DNA of 64,000 nucleotides from positions 1,488,001-1,552,000 of the forward strand of contig NZ_CP034670.1 of NCBI RefSeq assembly GCF_003990355.1. Reading direction: 5' to 3'. The notes under the pieces are model-generated. The model worked only from the letters and a program-made list of their open reading frames with translations, did not search any database and had not been told where the DNA came from. Shown here one piece after another: positions 51,561 through 60,695 of the stretch. How positions within the stretch are numbered: position 1 is the stretch's first letter; every line of letters starts with the position of its first letter. Origin of the DNA: Eikenella corrodens (lineage in GTDB: Bacteria; Pseudomonadota; Gammaproteobacteria; Burkholderiales; Neisseriaceae). The translations under genes and the position numbers were made by a program.

Positions 51561-51899
51561 ATGAAGAAAATCGAAGCCATCATCAAACCGTTCAAACTCG
51601 ATGACGTGCGCGACGCGCTCACCGATATCGGCGTAAACGGCATGACCGTAACCGAAGTAAAAGGCTTCGGCCGCCAAAAAGGTCACACCGAAATCTATCG
51701 CGGCGCGGAATATGCAGTGGATTTCCTGCCCAAAGTCCGGCTGGAAATCGTGCTGGAAGACAGCATGGTCGAGCAGGCGGTGGAAGCCATCGTGCAGGCG
51801 GCCAACTCCGGCAAAATCGGCGACGGCAAAATCTTCATCCTACCGGTGGAAGGCGTGGTGCGCATCCGCACCGGCGAGCGGGACGAAGCCGCGCTGTAA
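51561..51899 (+). CDS. glnB: Nitrogen regulatory protein P-II
   Basis: Trimeric cytoplasmic signal protein of 112 residues. It reports 2-oxoglutarate and ATP state and is uridylylated by GlnD at Tyr51, here in YRGAEYAVDFLPKVRLE. The B- and C-loop regions VVEQ-like MVEQAVEAIVQAANSGKIGDGKIFILPVE and RIRTGERDEAAL are intact. ACCCGAGGAACCC ribosome region. The promoter lies within or just after the nested MITE pair at 51310-51520. Confidence 0.95.
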   Translation: MKKIEAIIKPFKLDDVRDALTDIGVNGMTVTEVKGFGRQKGHTEIYRGAEYAVDFLPKVRLEIVLEDSMVEQAVEAIVQAANSGKIGDGKIFILPVEGVVRIRTGERDEAAL

Positions 51900-51964
51900 G
51901 CCGTTTCCTTCCGGCCAGCTGCCGCTTAAACTGCAATCAAACAGTATGCCGGCCGTGCCAGCCA

Positions 51965-52018
51965 AGGCTACCTGAAAATATCGGCTGGCACGAAACTGCT
52001 ATTTTTCAGGTAGCCTCA
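51965..52018 (+). terminator. Inverted-DUS terminator after glnB
   Basis: AAGGCTACCTGAAAAT and TTTTTCAGGTAGCCTC surround about 22 bases, 65 bases beyond glnB and upstream of the 52045 gene. Confidence 0.6.
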
Positions 52019-52044
52019 TCCGGCCAAATAGTTTTTCTCCCATC

Positions 52045-52809
52045 ATGTTCCGCCTGCGCAAACATTATTTCGACGGCATTGATGCTGCCGGCAACGCATT
52101 GATTGCCTATGCAGCTGAGCTTCATTACCACGGCATCAAGCTGCCCTATTCAGCCCTGATTTTCAGTCCGGCCCACGGCTGCACCATCGAATGCAGCTGC
52201 CTGAGCGCATCACAACTATCTCCCAACAGAATCTGGCAACCCAAACTTGGCCTCGAAGGCCGCTGGCAGGCTTTGTCTGATGGCATCCGGCTCACCTTGC
52301 CGTCCGGCAGCAAACGCCGGCTCGTTTGGCATGCCCACACGCCCAATGCCCATTTTCAGGTAGCCTTAAACGGGCAGGAATACAGCGGCTTGGGTTATGC
52401 CGAAACGCTGGAAATGGATTTTTGGCCGCAACAGCTGCCGTTATGCGAGCTGTATTGGGGGCGTTTCGTATCGGAGCAGCACTATGTGGTGTGGATCGAA
52501 TGGCGCGGCGAAGTGCCGCTGAAACGTTTGTACTACAATGGCGTGCTAACTGAAGATTTCGTGCTGGAAGCCGGTGGGCTCACAGCGCCCGCATTCGGCC
52601 TGCATCTGGAGTTTGCTGCACCGGAAACGATAAAAGATGAGCCGCTGCTGGCCATTGTAGCGCGCAACCCATTGTTGCGACTATTGTTCAGCCGCAGATT
52701 TTTATCCAGCCGCGAACAAAAATGGAAGAGCCGCGCCACCTTGAGGCTACCTGAATATATTGCCGTGGAAGGCTGGGCCTTATACGAGAGAGTGTTATGG
52801 CGAAAATAA
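52045..52809 (+). CDS. Hypothetical protein paired with the membrane fusion; possibly lipocalin-like
   Basis: 254 residues, no signal peptide or membrane segment. It is rich in Trp, Tyr and alternating hydrophobic residues. The segment YSGLGYAETLEMDFWPQQLPLCELYWGRF (about residues 112-140) recalls the CrtC/AttH lipocalin-like hydratase fold, but I cannot confirm that. The last four codons overlap the next gene by 13 bases, so the two are translated together. A role in the same lipid-related step is inferred from that coupling only. Confidence 0.6.
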   Translation: MFRLRKHYFDGIDAAGNALIAYAAELHYHGIKLPYSALIFSPAHGCTIECSCLSASQLSPNRIWQPKLGLEGRWQALSDGIRLTLPSGSKRRLVWHAHTPNAHFQVALNGQEYSGLGYAETLEMDFWPQQLPLCELYWGRFVSEQHYVVWIEWRGEVPLKRLYYNGVLTEDFVLEAGGLTAPAFGLHLEFAAPETIKDEPLLAIVARNPLLRLLFSRRFLSSREQKWKSRATLRLPEYIAVEGWALYERVLWRK

Positions 52810-54734
52810 GCGTTACCCTGCAAAAAATTGTTTATGCCTTGGTATTCTGCCTGTTGCTGCCGCTGCTGCTGCAATATTGGGCACGGCATACTTCGGAGGT
52901 GGTGCGGCTGCCGGTACCGCCCTACCCGCTGGTCGGTGCGCTACTGGCGGCGGCCGGGCTCTCGTTAATTCTGTGGGCAATGCACAATCTGTGGTACCGC
53001 GGCGGCGGCCTGCCAATGAATGCGTTTCCGCCACAACATTTTGTGGCTTCCGGCGCCTACCGCCTGTGCCGCCACCCGATTTATACCGGCGCCGTCATGC
53101 TTTGTACGGGCACGGCGCTGTATGCGCAATCACCCGGCGGGCTGTGGCTGGTATCGCCGCTGTTTGCACTGCTCATTGTGGCTTATGTTGTCGGCTTTGA
53201 GCGCGAGGTGATGGCCAAGCAGTTCGGCGCCCGGCCGATGCTGCACTACGGCTTGTTCAGCCTGCCGCCGGATAATGGGCATGAGGCGGCTTTCTCCAGG
53301 CGGCTGTTGCTCGGACTGAAAGTTTGGCTGGTATGGCTGCTGCTGTATGAAGCGTTTGTGTGGCTGGGTGTGCCGCCCGATGCGTGGTATAGCAACGGCG
53401 CTTGGGATGAGGTTGTGCCGCTGTGGGGCTTCAGTGTGGTATTTTATGTGCTGCTTTATCCGTGGGCCGGGCTGCTGCCGCTGTGGTTGCGGCAAAACCA
53501 CCAGCTACGCGGTTTCGTCCTAGACGTATTCTATGGCATAGCACTGATTTTCTATTGTTATCTGATTATTCCGGCCGCCGTTCGTTATGGCAGGCTACCT
53601 GAAAATACTTTATGGCTGCGCTGGATTGCCCTGGGGCGTGAGTATGATAGCGCCGCAGCGGCGCTGCCTTCGTTTCATGTGTTTTGGGCGCTGTTGGCCG
53701 CACGATATTCTTGCCTATGCCGCCCGCAGTGGCGTATGGTATGGGCTTTGCTGGCGGCGCTGGTGATTATCAGCTGCCTGACTACGCACAACCATACCTT
53801 GACCGATGTGTTAGCCGGGATGGTCGCTTATTGGGCAATCCGATACCGGCAGCCGATCTATCGCGCCCTGTTGCGTGTTGCCGAATATATTGCCAACTCG
53901 TGGCACGAATGGCGCTTTGGCCGCCTGTGGCTGATTAACCACGGCTTCTATGCCGCATTGGGCGGCGTGTGCGGTTTTCTGGTGTTGGCTTATCTGCTGC
54001 CGCAGTATTTGTGGGCAGTGTGGCTGCTGGGGGTGGCCGGGTTTATCGGCGCGGGCTTATGGGCACAATGGGTGGAAGGCTCATCGGCGCTGCTGCGCCC
54101 GTTTGGCTACTACGGCAGCGTGTTCGGCATCGTGCTGGCCGGCTGTCTGATTGCCGCCGGTTCGGATTTGGGCGGTTGGACGCTACTGGGCGCGGCCGCG
54201 CTGGCTGCCTGCCCCATCCAGCTGTTCGGCCGCTGCCGTTGCCTGATTCAGGGCTGCTGCCACGGTATCCCCACCGATATGCCGGGCATCCGCTTTTTCC
54301 ACGATAAATCGCGTGTGTGCAAACTGGCCGGCTGGCAAGGGAAAAATCTGCACCCCACCCAATTTTATTCCATCGCCGCCAATTTCCTGAGCTTTTTCCT
54401 GCTGTGGCGCTTATACCGGCTGCAAATGCCTGCTTCGTTTATCGCCGGTATGTATTTGATTCTCAGCGGCGCGTTCCGCTTTGTGGAAGAATCGCTGCGC
54501 GGCGAACCGCAAACACCGTATTTTCTCGGCATGCGCGTATACCAATGGCTGGCTCTGGCATCGGTGCTGGCGGGCATCTTGTTTACCTGTCTGCCTTCGG
54601 CTCCGCTGTTTTCAGGTAGCCTTCCTGCCGGCTGGCCGCTGCATGCCATTGCCTATTTTGTATTGATCTGGTGCGTGTACGGCTTGGATTACCCAAACAG
54701 TACATTGCGTTTTTCCCGGCTAACCCAAGAATAA
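52797..54734 (+). CDS. Three-domain membrane fusion: ICMT-like, PAP2-like and Lgt-like
   Basis: 645 residues, about 16-18 hydrophobic segments. (1) About 1-140: isoprenylcysteine-methyltransferase/PEMT-like, with SGAYRLCRHPIYTGAVML and a later FEREVMAKQFG. (2) About 170-370: PAP2-type phosphatase/phosphotransferase, with LPSFHVFWALL and TTHNHTLTDVLAGM, matching the P-S-x-H and H-x3-D parts. (3) About 385-610: Lgt-like, with GRCRCLIQGCCHGIP, HPTQFYSI, FRFVEESLRGEP and a YQWLALASVLAG end. The Lgt HGG segment is GYYGSVFG here, so ordinary prolipoprotein transfer is doubtful. All three parts are enzymes that act on membrane lipids or lipid-modified groups. Known use of this combined protein: none that I can recall. 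A coding DUS lies at 53592-53605. Confidence 0.75.
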   Translation: MAKISVTLQKIVYALVFCLLLPLLLQYWARHTSEVVRLPVPPYPLVGALLAAAGLSLILWAMHNLWYRGGGLPMNAFPPQHFVASGAYRLCRHPIYTGAVMLCTGTALYAQSPGGLWLVSPLFALLIVAYVVGFEREVMAKQFGARPMLHYGLFSLPPDNGHEAAFSRRLLLGLKVWLVWLLLYEAFVWLGVPPDAWYSNGAWDEVVPLWGFSVVFYVLLYPWAGLLPLWLRQNHQLRGFVLDVFYGIALIFYCYLIIPAAVRYGRLPENTLWLRWIALGREYDSAAAALPSFHVFWALLAARYSCLCRPQWRMVWALLAALVIISCLTTHNHTLTDVLAGMVAYWAIRYRQPIYRALLRVAEYIANSWHEWRFGRLWLINHGFYAALGGVCGFLVLAYLLPQYLWAVWLLGVAGFIGAGLWAQWVEGSSALLRPFGYYGSVFGIVLAGCLIAAGSDLGGWTLLGAAALAACPIQLFGRCRCLIQGCCHGIPTDMPGIRFFHDKSRVCKLAGWQGKNLHPTQFYSIAANFLSFFLLWRLYRLQMPASFIAGMYLILSGAFRFVEESLRGEPQTPYFLGMRVYQWLALASVLAGILFTCLPSAPLFSGSLPAGWPLHAIAYFVLIWCVYGLDYPNSTLRFSRLTQE

Positions 54735-54755
54735 CCCTCTGCAAAGGAATACCCC

Positions 54756-57464
54756 ATGATGTCCGAACCTTCCGGCCACACCCCCTACAAAGACGCGCCG
54801 CTCTTCGACGACGTTGCCTTCCTCACCGGCGCGCTGCAAACCGTGCTGGCCGCGCAAACCGACTGCCCCGTGCAGGAAGCCGTGGCCGCACTGCTGGGCG
54901 GCGAAGCGCCGCAAGACATGGTGGTGCGCAGCCTGCCGCAGCTCAACGACCAACAACTGGAAGACCTCATCCGTGCCTGCGGCCTGTTTGCGCAAATCCT
55001 CAATATTGCCGAAGACGCGCACCACCAGCGCCGCCGCTTAGCGCACAGCCAAACCCGCGACAACGCCAAATCCACCTTCGGCCACACCCTTGATTTGCTG
55101 CAACAGCAAGGCGTAAGCGCCGAAGCCTTGCAGCAGCAGCTTGATCACACCGAAGTGGTCGCCGTGCTCACCGCGCACCCCACCGAAGTGCAGCGCCAAA
55201 CCATCCTCACCCTGCACCGCCAAATCCGCAACCTGCTCGACCAACGCGCCAACCAGGCCGGGCAGAGCGAAGAGCGTTTGCGGCAGCAGGTGCAAACCAT
55301 GCTGTGGACGCTTTGGCAAACCAATGAAAACCGCCATTTCAAAATCACGGTGGCCGACGAAATCAGCAACGGCATCATGTATTTCCCGCTCAGCTTCTTC
55401 AGCGCCGTTCCCGGCGTATACCGCAAGCTGGAAACCGCCCTTCAGGCAGCCTTTCCGCACACCCGCCTGCCCAATGTGCTGCACATCGGCGGCTGGATCG
55501 GCGGCGACCGTGACGGCAACCCTTTCGTTTCCGCCGACACCCTGCGCACCGCCTTCGCCCAGCAGGCCAGCGCCGTGTTCCGCTTCTACCGCAGCCAGCT
55601 CTACAAACTGTATGAAGAGCTGCCGATGTCGATCCGGCGCGTGAACGTAAGCCCAGAAGTGCTGGCTTTGTCGGCCAAATCGCCCGACACCGAACGCGCC
55701 CGCGAAGAAGAGCCCTACCGCCGCGCCTTGGCCTACATCCTCGCCCGCACCGTGGCCACTGCGCGCCGTTTTGGCAGCGGACTGGGCAGCCTGTTCGGCC
55801 TGCTCGAACCGTATGACACGGTAGAGGAATTTCTAGCCGACTTGCACACCGTGCACGCTTCCCTATGCGCCAACGGCAGCCGCCTGCTGGCCGACGGCCG
55901 CTTGGCCGACCTGATCCGCGCCGCTTCCGTGTTCCGCTTTTATCTGATGCCGCTGGATTTGCGCCAACACGCCCAGAAGCATATTGATGTGGTGGCCGAG
56001 CTCTTTGCCGCCGCCGGCTTGGAAGACTTCGCCGCACTGAACGAAGCCGAGCGCGAACGTGTGCTGCTGCGCGAGCTGTCGTCCCCGCGCCCGCTCTACA
56101 GCCCGTTTGCCCAATACAGCGAAGATACCGAACACGAGCTGGCCATCTTCCGCGCCGCTGCCGAAATTAAAGCGCAATTCGGCGAAGACGCCATCCGCCA
56201 AAGCATCATCTCCAATGCCGAAAACGTGAGCGAAATGCTTGCCTTGGCCTTGATTATGAAAGAAACCGGCCTGCTGCGCCTGAACGCCGAAGGGCTACCT
56301 GAAAGCCGGCTCAATATCGTGCCGTTGTTTGAAACCATCGAAGCGCTGCAAAACTGCATCGGCGTGATGGATCATCTGTTCTCCCTGCCTTGGTACCGCC
56401 ACCTGCTCGCCGGCCGCAGCAATATTCAGGAAATCATGCTCGGCTATTCCGACAGCAACAAAGACGGCGGCTATGTAACCAGCCAATGGGTGCTGTATCA
56501 GGCCGAGCAGGCTTTGGTGAAACTGTTTGCCAAACACCAAGTGCGCCTGCGCCTGTTCCACGGGCGCGGCGGCAGCGTGGGCCGCGGCGGCGGCCCCTCC
56601 TACGAAGCCGTGCTGGCACAACCCGCCGGCAGCGTGGCCGGGCAAATCCGCATCACCGAGCAGGGCGAAGTCATCACCGCCAAATATGCCGATGCCGACA
56701 ATGCCGAGCGTAACCTCGAAACCTTGGTGGCCGCCGCACTGGAAGCCAGCCTGCTGCCGCACCGCACCGAAGAGCCCGATGCCGCGCTGATGCAGTCGCT
56801 CTCCGACGCCGCCTTCGCCTACTACCGCGAGCTCATCACCCATCCCGATTTCGTGGGCTACTTCCTGCAAACCAGCCCGATCAACGAAATCGCCAGCCTC
56901 AACATCGGCAGCCGCCCCGCCAGCCGCAAAACCCTGGCGCGGATACAGGATTTGCGCGCCATTCCCTGGGTGTTCTCCTGGACTCAAAACCGCCTGATGC
57001 TGCCTGCCTGGTATGGCTTCGGCAGTGCTGTTGAACAGCTCTTGCGCGACAACCCTGCCAATCTCGAGCACCTGCGCCATATGGTGCAGCACAGCGCCTT
57101 CTTCCAAGCCATGCTCTCCAATATGGAGCAAGTGATGGCCAAAGCGGATTTGGACATCGCCCGCGCCTACGTCGGCCTGGCCGACCAGCCGCAAGCCGCC
57201 CAAGCCATGTTTGAGCGCATTGCAGGCGAGTTCGAACGCAGCCGCCGCGCCTTGCTGCAATTAATCGAGCAAGACCATCTGCTCACCGACAACCGCAGCC
57301 TCGCCCGCTCCCTGGCTCTACGCATTCCCTATCTGAACGCGCTCAACTGGCTTCAGGTAGCCCTGCTCGCCCGCTTGCGCCAGCATCCGGGCAACCCGCA
57401 GCTCATCCACCTGATCCACCTCACCATCAACGGCGTGGCACAAGGCTTGCGCAATACGGGTTAA
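54756..57464 (+). CDS. ppc: Phosphoenolpyruvate carboxylase
   Basis: Anaplerotic enzyme of 902 residues that makes oxaloacetate from PEP and bicarbonate. The catalytic His segment is VLTAHPTEVQRQTIL (about residue 138), the PEP loop is GWIGGDRDGNPFV (about 246), and the second active-site loop is LRLFHGRGGSVGRGGGP (about 597). The C-terminus ends ...LRNTG as in the family. AAAGGAATACCCC precedes the first ATG; a second ATG directly follows it. Eikenella takes up CO2 in culture, which fits a strong need for this reaction. Confidence 0.96.
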   Translation: MMSEPSGHTPYKDAPLFDDVAFLTGALQTVLAAQTDCPVQEAVAALLGGEAPQDMVVRSLPQLNDQQLEDLIRACGLFAQILNIAEDAHHQRRRLAHSQTRDNAKSTFGHTLDLLQQQGVSAEALQQQLDHTEVVAVLTAHPTEVQRQTILTLHRQIRNLLDQRANQAGQSEERLRQQVQTMLWTLWQTNENRHFKITVADEISNGIMYFPLSFFSAVPGVYRKLETALQAAFPHTRLPNVLHIGGWIGGDRDGNPFVSADTLRTAFAQQASAVFRFYRSQLYKLYEELPMSIRRVNVSPEVLALSAKSPDTERAREEEPYRRALAYILARTVATARRFGSGLGSLFGLLEPYDTVEEFLADLHTVHASLCANGSRLLADGRLADLIRAASVFRFYLMPLDLRQHAQKHIDVVAELFAAAGLEDFAALNEAERERVLLRELSSPRPLYSPFAQYSEDTEHELAIFRAAAEIKAQFGEDAIRQSIISNAENVSEMLALALIMKETGLLRLNAEGLPESRLNIVPLFETIEALQNCIGVMDHLFSLPWYRHLLAGRSNIQEIMLGYSDSNKDGGYVTSQWVLYQAEQALVKLFAKHQVRLRLFHGRGGSVGRGGGPSYEAVLAQPAGSVAGQIRITEQGEVITAKYADADNAERNLETLVAAALEASLLPHRTEEPDAALMQSLSDAAFAYYRELITHPDFVGYFLQTSPINEIASLNIGSRPASRKTLARIQDLRAIPWVFSWTQNRLMLPAWYGFGSAVEQLLRDNPANLEHLRHMVQHSAFFQAMLSNMEQVMAKADLDIARAYVGLADQPQAAQAMFERIAGEFERSRRALLQLIEQDHLLTDNRSLARSLALRIPYLNALNWLQVALLARLRQHPGNPQLIHLIHLTINGVAQGLRNTG

Positions 57465-57492
57465 TCCCCATTCCCTGCAACGGCAGGCAAGG

Positions 57493-57526
57493 AAAAGGCT
57501 ACCTGAAACATTTCAGGTAGCCTTTT
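57493..57526 (+). terminator. Inverted-DUS terminator after ppc
   Basis: AAAAGGCTACCTGAAAC and TTTCAGGTAGCCTTTT form a compact hairpin 29 bases after the ppc stop. Confidence 0.75.
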
Positions 57527-57531
57527 CATCA

Positions 57532-57606
57532 TGGCCCCGCCGACAGGAATCGAACCTGTATTTTACGCTTAGGAGGCATACGTTCTATCCATTGAACTAC
57601 GGCGAG
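57532..57606 (-). tRNA. tRNA-Arg(CCU)
   Basis: On the minus strand the acceptor stem CTCGCCG pairs with CGGCGGG (one T-G pair). The anticodon arm is TATGC-CTCCTAA-GCGTA with anticodon CCT, reading AGG, and the T arm is ACAGG-TTCGATT-CCTGT. CCA is encoded. It lies between the ppc terminator and the yeaL-like gene. No other RNA gene was seen. Confidence 0.92.
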
Positions 57607-57625
57607 AAATACTCAAACTTTCCAA

Positions 57626-58072
57626 TCAAACTTTTCCGACAATAAGCGACAAAATCCCCGCGGCAATCAGCGGCCCCACCGGAATGCCGCCCAAAAACGC
57701 CACGCCGATAATCGTGCCCAGCAGCAGGCCGGTTACCAACACCGGCTGTTCGCTCATCAGCGGCACACCGCGCCCGGCCAGCCAGGCCACCAACACGCCC
57801 ACCAAAACTGCCGCCAGCATTTTCCAGCTCATCAAACCGGCCAAACCGGGAAACTGGATTCTGCCTGACACCAGCGGGCTGAGCACGCCGATGGTGAGCA
57901 GAATAATGCCGGCCTGAACGCCGTATTGTTCAGCCAGCGGGATATAGCGCGCCAGCACGGTTTGCTGCATCAGGAGCAACACAGTGGCCGAGATGGTGAT
58001 GGATTGGTTGTTGCTGAGCACACCCAACAAAATCAGCAGCACCAAAAACAGCGGGATAACATTCAGATGCAA
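57626..58072 (-). CDS. YeaL/DUF441 (UPF0756) membrane protein
   Basis: 148 residues, with four hydrophobic segments. The pattern LLILLGVLSNNQSITISATVLLLMQQT, then GIILLTIGVLSPLVSGRI and LGTIIGVAFLGGIPVGPLIAAGIL, is that of the UPF0756 family. The function is unknown. It is on the same strand as ispB, with only about 25 bases between them, so the two may be co-transcribed. Confidence 0.85.
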   Translation of the reverse strand: MHLNVIPLFLVLLILLGVLSNNQSITISATVLLLMQQTVLARYIPLAEQYGVQAGIILLTIGVLSPLVSGRIQFPGLAGLMSWKMLAAVLVGVLVAWLAGRGVPLMSEQPVLVTGLLLGTIIGVAFLGGIPVGPLIAAGILSLIVGKV

Positions 58073-58096
58073 TTATATATCCCCGAAAAAAGGCCG

Positions 58097-59071
58097 CTAT
58101 GATACACGCGCCAGCGATTCTTCGGCAAGCTGCCGCATCGCCTGCGATACTTCATTATCCGGCAATGCAGCCAGGCAGGATAAGGCCTCGTCCACCGCCT
58201 TGCGCGCCTCGCCCACGCAATAGGCCAGCGCATCGGATTGCACCACATGGGCATGAATCTGCTCGAAATAGCTGCGGTCGGCGTGCTCCAAGGCATGGCG
58301 CACGGCATCGGCCACCGGCGGCTCGGCGTTTTGCATCAGATAAATCAGCGGCAGGGTCGGCTTGCCTTCGGCCAAATCATCGCCCACGTTTTTGCCGATT
58401 TCTTCAATGTTGCCGGAATAATCCAACACATCATCAATAATCTGGAAGGCGGTGCCGATGTGGCGGCCGTAGTCTTTCAGCGCGGTTTCCTGCTCGGGCG
58501 TGGCGCCGGCCAAAATCGCGCCCACTTGTGCGGCGGCTTCAAACAATTTGGCGGTTTTGTATTGGATTACCTGCACATATTCGGCTTCGGTGATGTTGGT
58601 GTTGCCGATATTCATCAGCTGCAACACTTCACCCTCGGCGATGATGTTGGTGGCATCGGCCATCACGTCTAAAATCTTGAGGCTGCCTGAAGACACCATC
58701 AGCTGGAAGGCGCGGGTGTAGAGAAAATCGCCCACCAACACGGCAGCAGCGTTGCCGAACATATTGTTTGCCGTTTTCCGGCCGCGCCGCAACTCGCTTT
58801 CGTCCACCACATCGTCGTGCAGCAGGGTGGAAGTGTGGATGAATTCCACCATCGCCGCCAGTGCGTAGAGCGGGTCTTCATCGTAACCCAGCACCTTGCC
58901 GGAAAGAATGGTAAGCACCGGCCGCAGCCGCTTGCCGCCGGCGCTGATGATGTAGCGCCCGATTTGCGAAATCAGCGCCACTTCCGATTGCACCGCGCGC
59001 TCAATCACCGCGTTAACGCGGCTCAAATCGCGAGGCAGGTGTTGCTGGAAATAAGGCAGGTGTCCAAGCAT
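58097..59071 (-). CDS. ispB: Octaprenyl/polyprenyl diphosphate synthase
   Basis: 324 residues from MLGHLPYFQQHLPRDLSRVN. A further 15 codons are open, but this start fits the family. Trans-prenyltransferase making the ubiquinone side chain. The first Asp-rich motif is LLHDDVVDES (Asp86-Asp90) and the second is QIIDDVLDYSG (about residue 211). GGKRLRPVL near residue 45 binds the diphosphate. No clear ribosome site is seen. Chain length (probably C40) cannot be read reliably. Confidence 0.92.
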   Translation of the reverse strand: MLGHLPYFQQHLPRDLSRVNAVIERAVQSEVALISQIGRYIISAGGKRLRPVLTILSGKVLGYDEDPLYALAAMVEFIHTSTLLHDDVVDESELRRGRKTANNMFGNAAAVLVGDFLYTRAFQLMVSSGSLKILDVMADATNIIAEGEVLQLMNIGNTNITEAEYVQVIQYKTAKLFEAAAQVGAILAGATPEQETALKDYGRHIGTAFQIIDDVLDYSGNIEEIGKNVGDDLAEGKPTLPLIYLMQNAEPPVADAVRHALEHADRSYFEQIHAHVVQSDALAYCVGEARKAVDEALSCLAALPDNEVSQAMRQLAEESLARVS

Positions 59072-59450
59072 GGTGATGTGCGGCTTTGTATGGTTATCGG
59101 CATAATGCCAAAGCACTTACTCTTTCCTAGCTACGTGAAGAAATAACCGCTTTGGCTATACGGCCGGGCAAACACGCCGGCCAAACAGGGGCGGCATTAT
59201 AGCAGCCTTATGGGCAAACTGCCTATTTCCGCCCCACCACGCAGGCTACCTGAAAACACAGCTTCAACGAAGTGGCCCGATATTTCGCCGCAGCCGAAGC
59301 CGCGTTTCTGCCCGGCCGTCATCCCGTGCGGCTATTTTCAGCCCACCTCAAACCGCTTAAAGGCTACCTGAAAACCCAAACCGCAGCTTTCAGGTAGCCT
59401 TCTATGTTAAAATCCGCCGATTTTAATCTAACGGCATTTAAGGAACACAC
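59072..59450. other. Divergent gap between ispB and ychF with a lone MITE end
   Basis: About 380 bases. A lone end of the second MITE family lies at 59135-59160 (complement tatagccaaagcggttattt), with no partner. Then follow the composite DUS repeat at 59244-59273 and an inverted DUS pair at 59359-59401 just before the ychF promoter. No gene is seen. Confidence 0.5.
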
Positions 59451-60542
59451 ATGAGCATGAAATGCGGCATCGTCGGCCTGCCCAACGTCGGCAAATCCAC
59501 CCTCTTCAACGCGCTGACCCAATCGGGCATCGAAGCGGCGAACTATCCCTTCTGCACCATCGAACCCAACGTCGGCATCGTCGAAGTGCCCGACCCGCGC
59601 ATGGCGGAGCTGGCGAAAATCGTCAATCCGCAAAAAATGCAGCCCGCGATTGTGGAATTTGTGGACATTGCAGGCTTGGTTGCCGGCGCGAGCAAAGGTG
59701 AAGGCTTGGGCAACCAGTTCCTCGCCAACATCCGCGAAACCGACGCCATCGTCAACGTGGTGCGCTGCTTCGACGACGACAACATCGTCCACGTTTCCGG
59801 CAAAGTCGATCCGATTGCCGACATCGAAACCATCGGCACCGAACTGGCTTTGGCCGACCTCGCCAGCGTGGGAAAAGCCGTTGTGCGCGAAGAAAAACGC
59901 GCCCGCTCCGGCGACAAAGACGCGCAAAAATTGGTGGAACTGTGCAAAAAAATCCTGCCGCACCTCGACGAAGGCAAACCCGTCCGCTCTTTCGGTTTGG
60001 ACGCGGAAGAACTCGTCATGCTCAAACCGCTGTTCCTGCTCACCGCCAAGCCCGCCATGTATGTCAGCAACGTGGCCGAAGACGGCTTTGAAAACAACCC
60101 GCACCTCGACCGCCTGAAAGAACTCGCCGCCAAAGAAAACGCCCCCGTCGTGGCCGTTTGCGCCGCGATGGAGAGCGAAATCGCCGAGTTGGAAGACGAC
60201 GAAAAAGCCGAGTTTCTCGCCGAAATGGGCTTGGAAGAACCCGGCCTGAACCGCCTCATCCGCGCGGGCTACGACTTGCTCGGCCTGCAAACCTACTTCA
60301 CTGCCGGCGTGAAAGAAGTCCGCGCTTGGACCATCCACAAAGGTGACACCGCCCCGCAAGCCGCCGGCGTCATCCACACCGACTTCGAACGCGGCTTCAT
60401 CCGCGCCCAAGTGATTGCCTACGAAGATTTCGTCTCACTCGGCGGCGAAACCAAAGCCAAAGAAGCCGGCAAAATGCGCGTGGAAGGCAAGGAATACGTG
60501 GTGCAGGACGGCGATGTGATGCACTTCTTGTTTAATGTGTAA
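59451..60542 (+). CDS. ychF: Redox-regulated ATPase/GTPase YchF
   Basis: 363 residues, Obg-like family protein OLA1/YchF. G1 is GLPNVGKST at residues 9-17, the switch is DIAGLVAGASKGEGLGNQFLA and the TGS-type C-terminus is TFFTAGVKEVRAWTIHKGDTAPQAAG. It hydrolyses ATP more than GTP and has roles at ribosomes and in stress. AAGGAACACAC ribosome site. Codon choice (many GAC, CGC, GCC) matches highly expressed neighbours. Confidence 0.95.
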   Translation: MSMKCGIVGLPNVGKSTLFNALTQSGIEAANYPFCTIEPNVGIVEVPDPRMAELAKIVNPQKMQPAIVEFVDIAGLVAGASKGEGLGNQFLANIRETDAIVNVVRCFDDDNIVHVSGKVDPIADIETIGTELALADLASVGKAVVREEKRARSGDKDAQKLVELCKKILPHLDEGKPVRSFGLDAEELVMLKPLFLLTAKPAMYVSNVAEDGFENNPHLDRLKELAAKENAPVVAVCAAMESEIAELEDDEKAEFLAEMGLEEPGLNRLIRAGYDLLGLQTYFTAGVKEVRAWTIHKGDTAPQAAGVIHTDFERGFIRAQVIAYEDFVSLGGETKAKEAGKMRVEGKEYVVQDGDVMHFLFNV

Positions 60543-60695
60543 AGCACATAAAGGCTACCTGAAAAAGCGATAAATAGTTTTTTAGCTTGGCAGAAAATCA
60601 GCCTTGCCGCGCCAAGACATTATTTTCAGGTAGCCCCTGATTCGTCAGGCTGCCTGAAGCCCTTTCCTTCTCAAATTAGCGTAATCCTTCGCATC

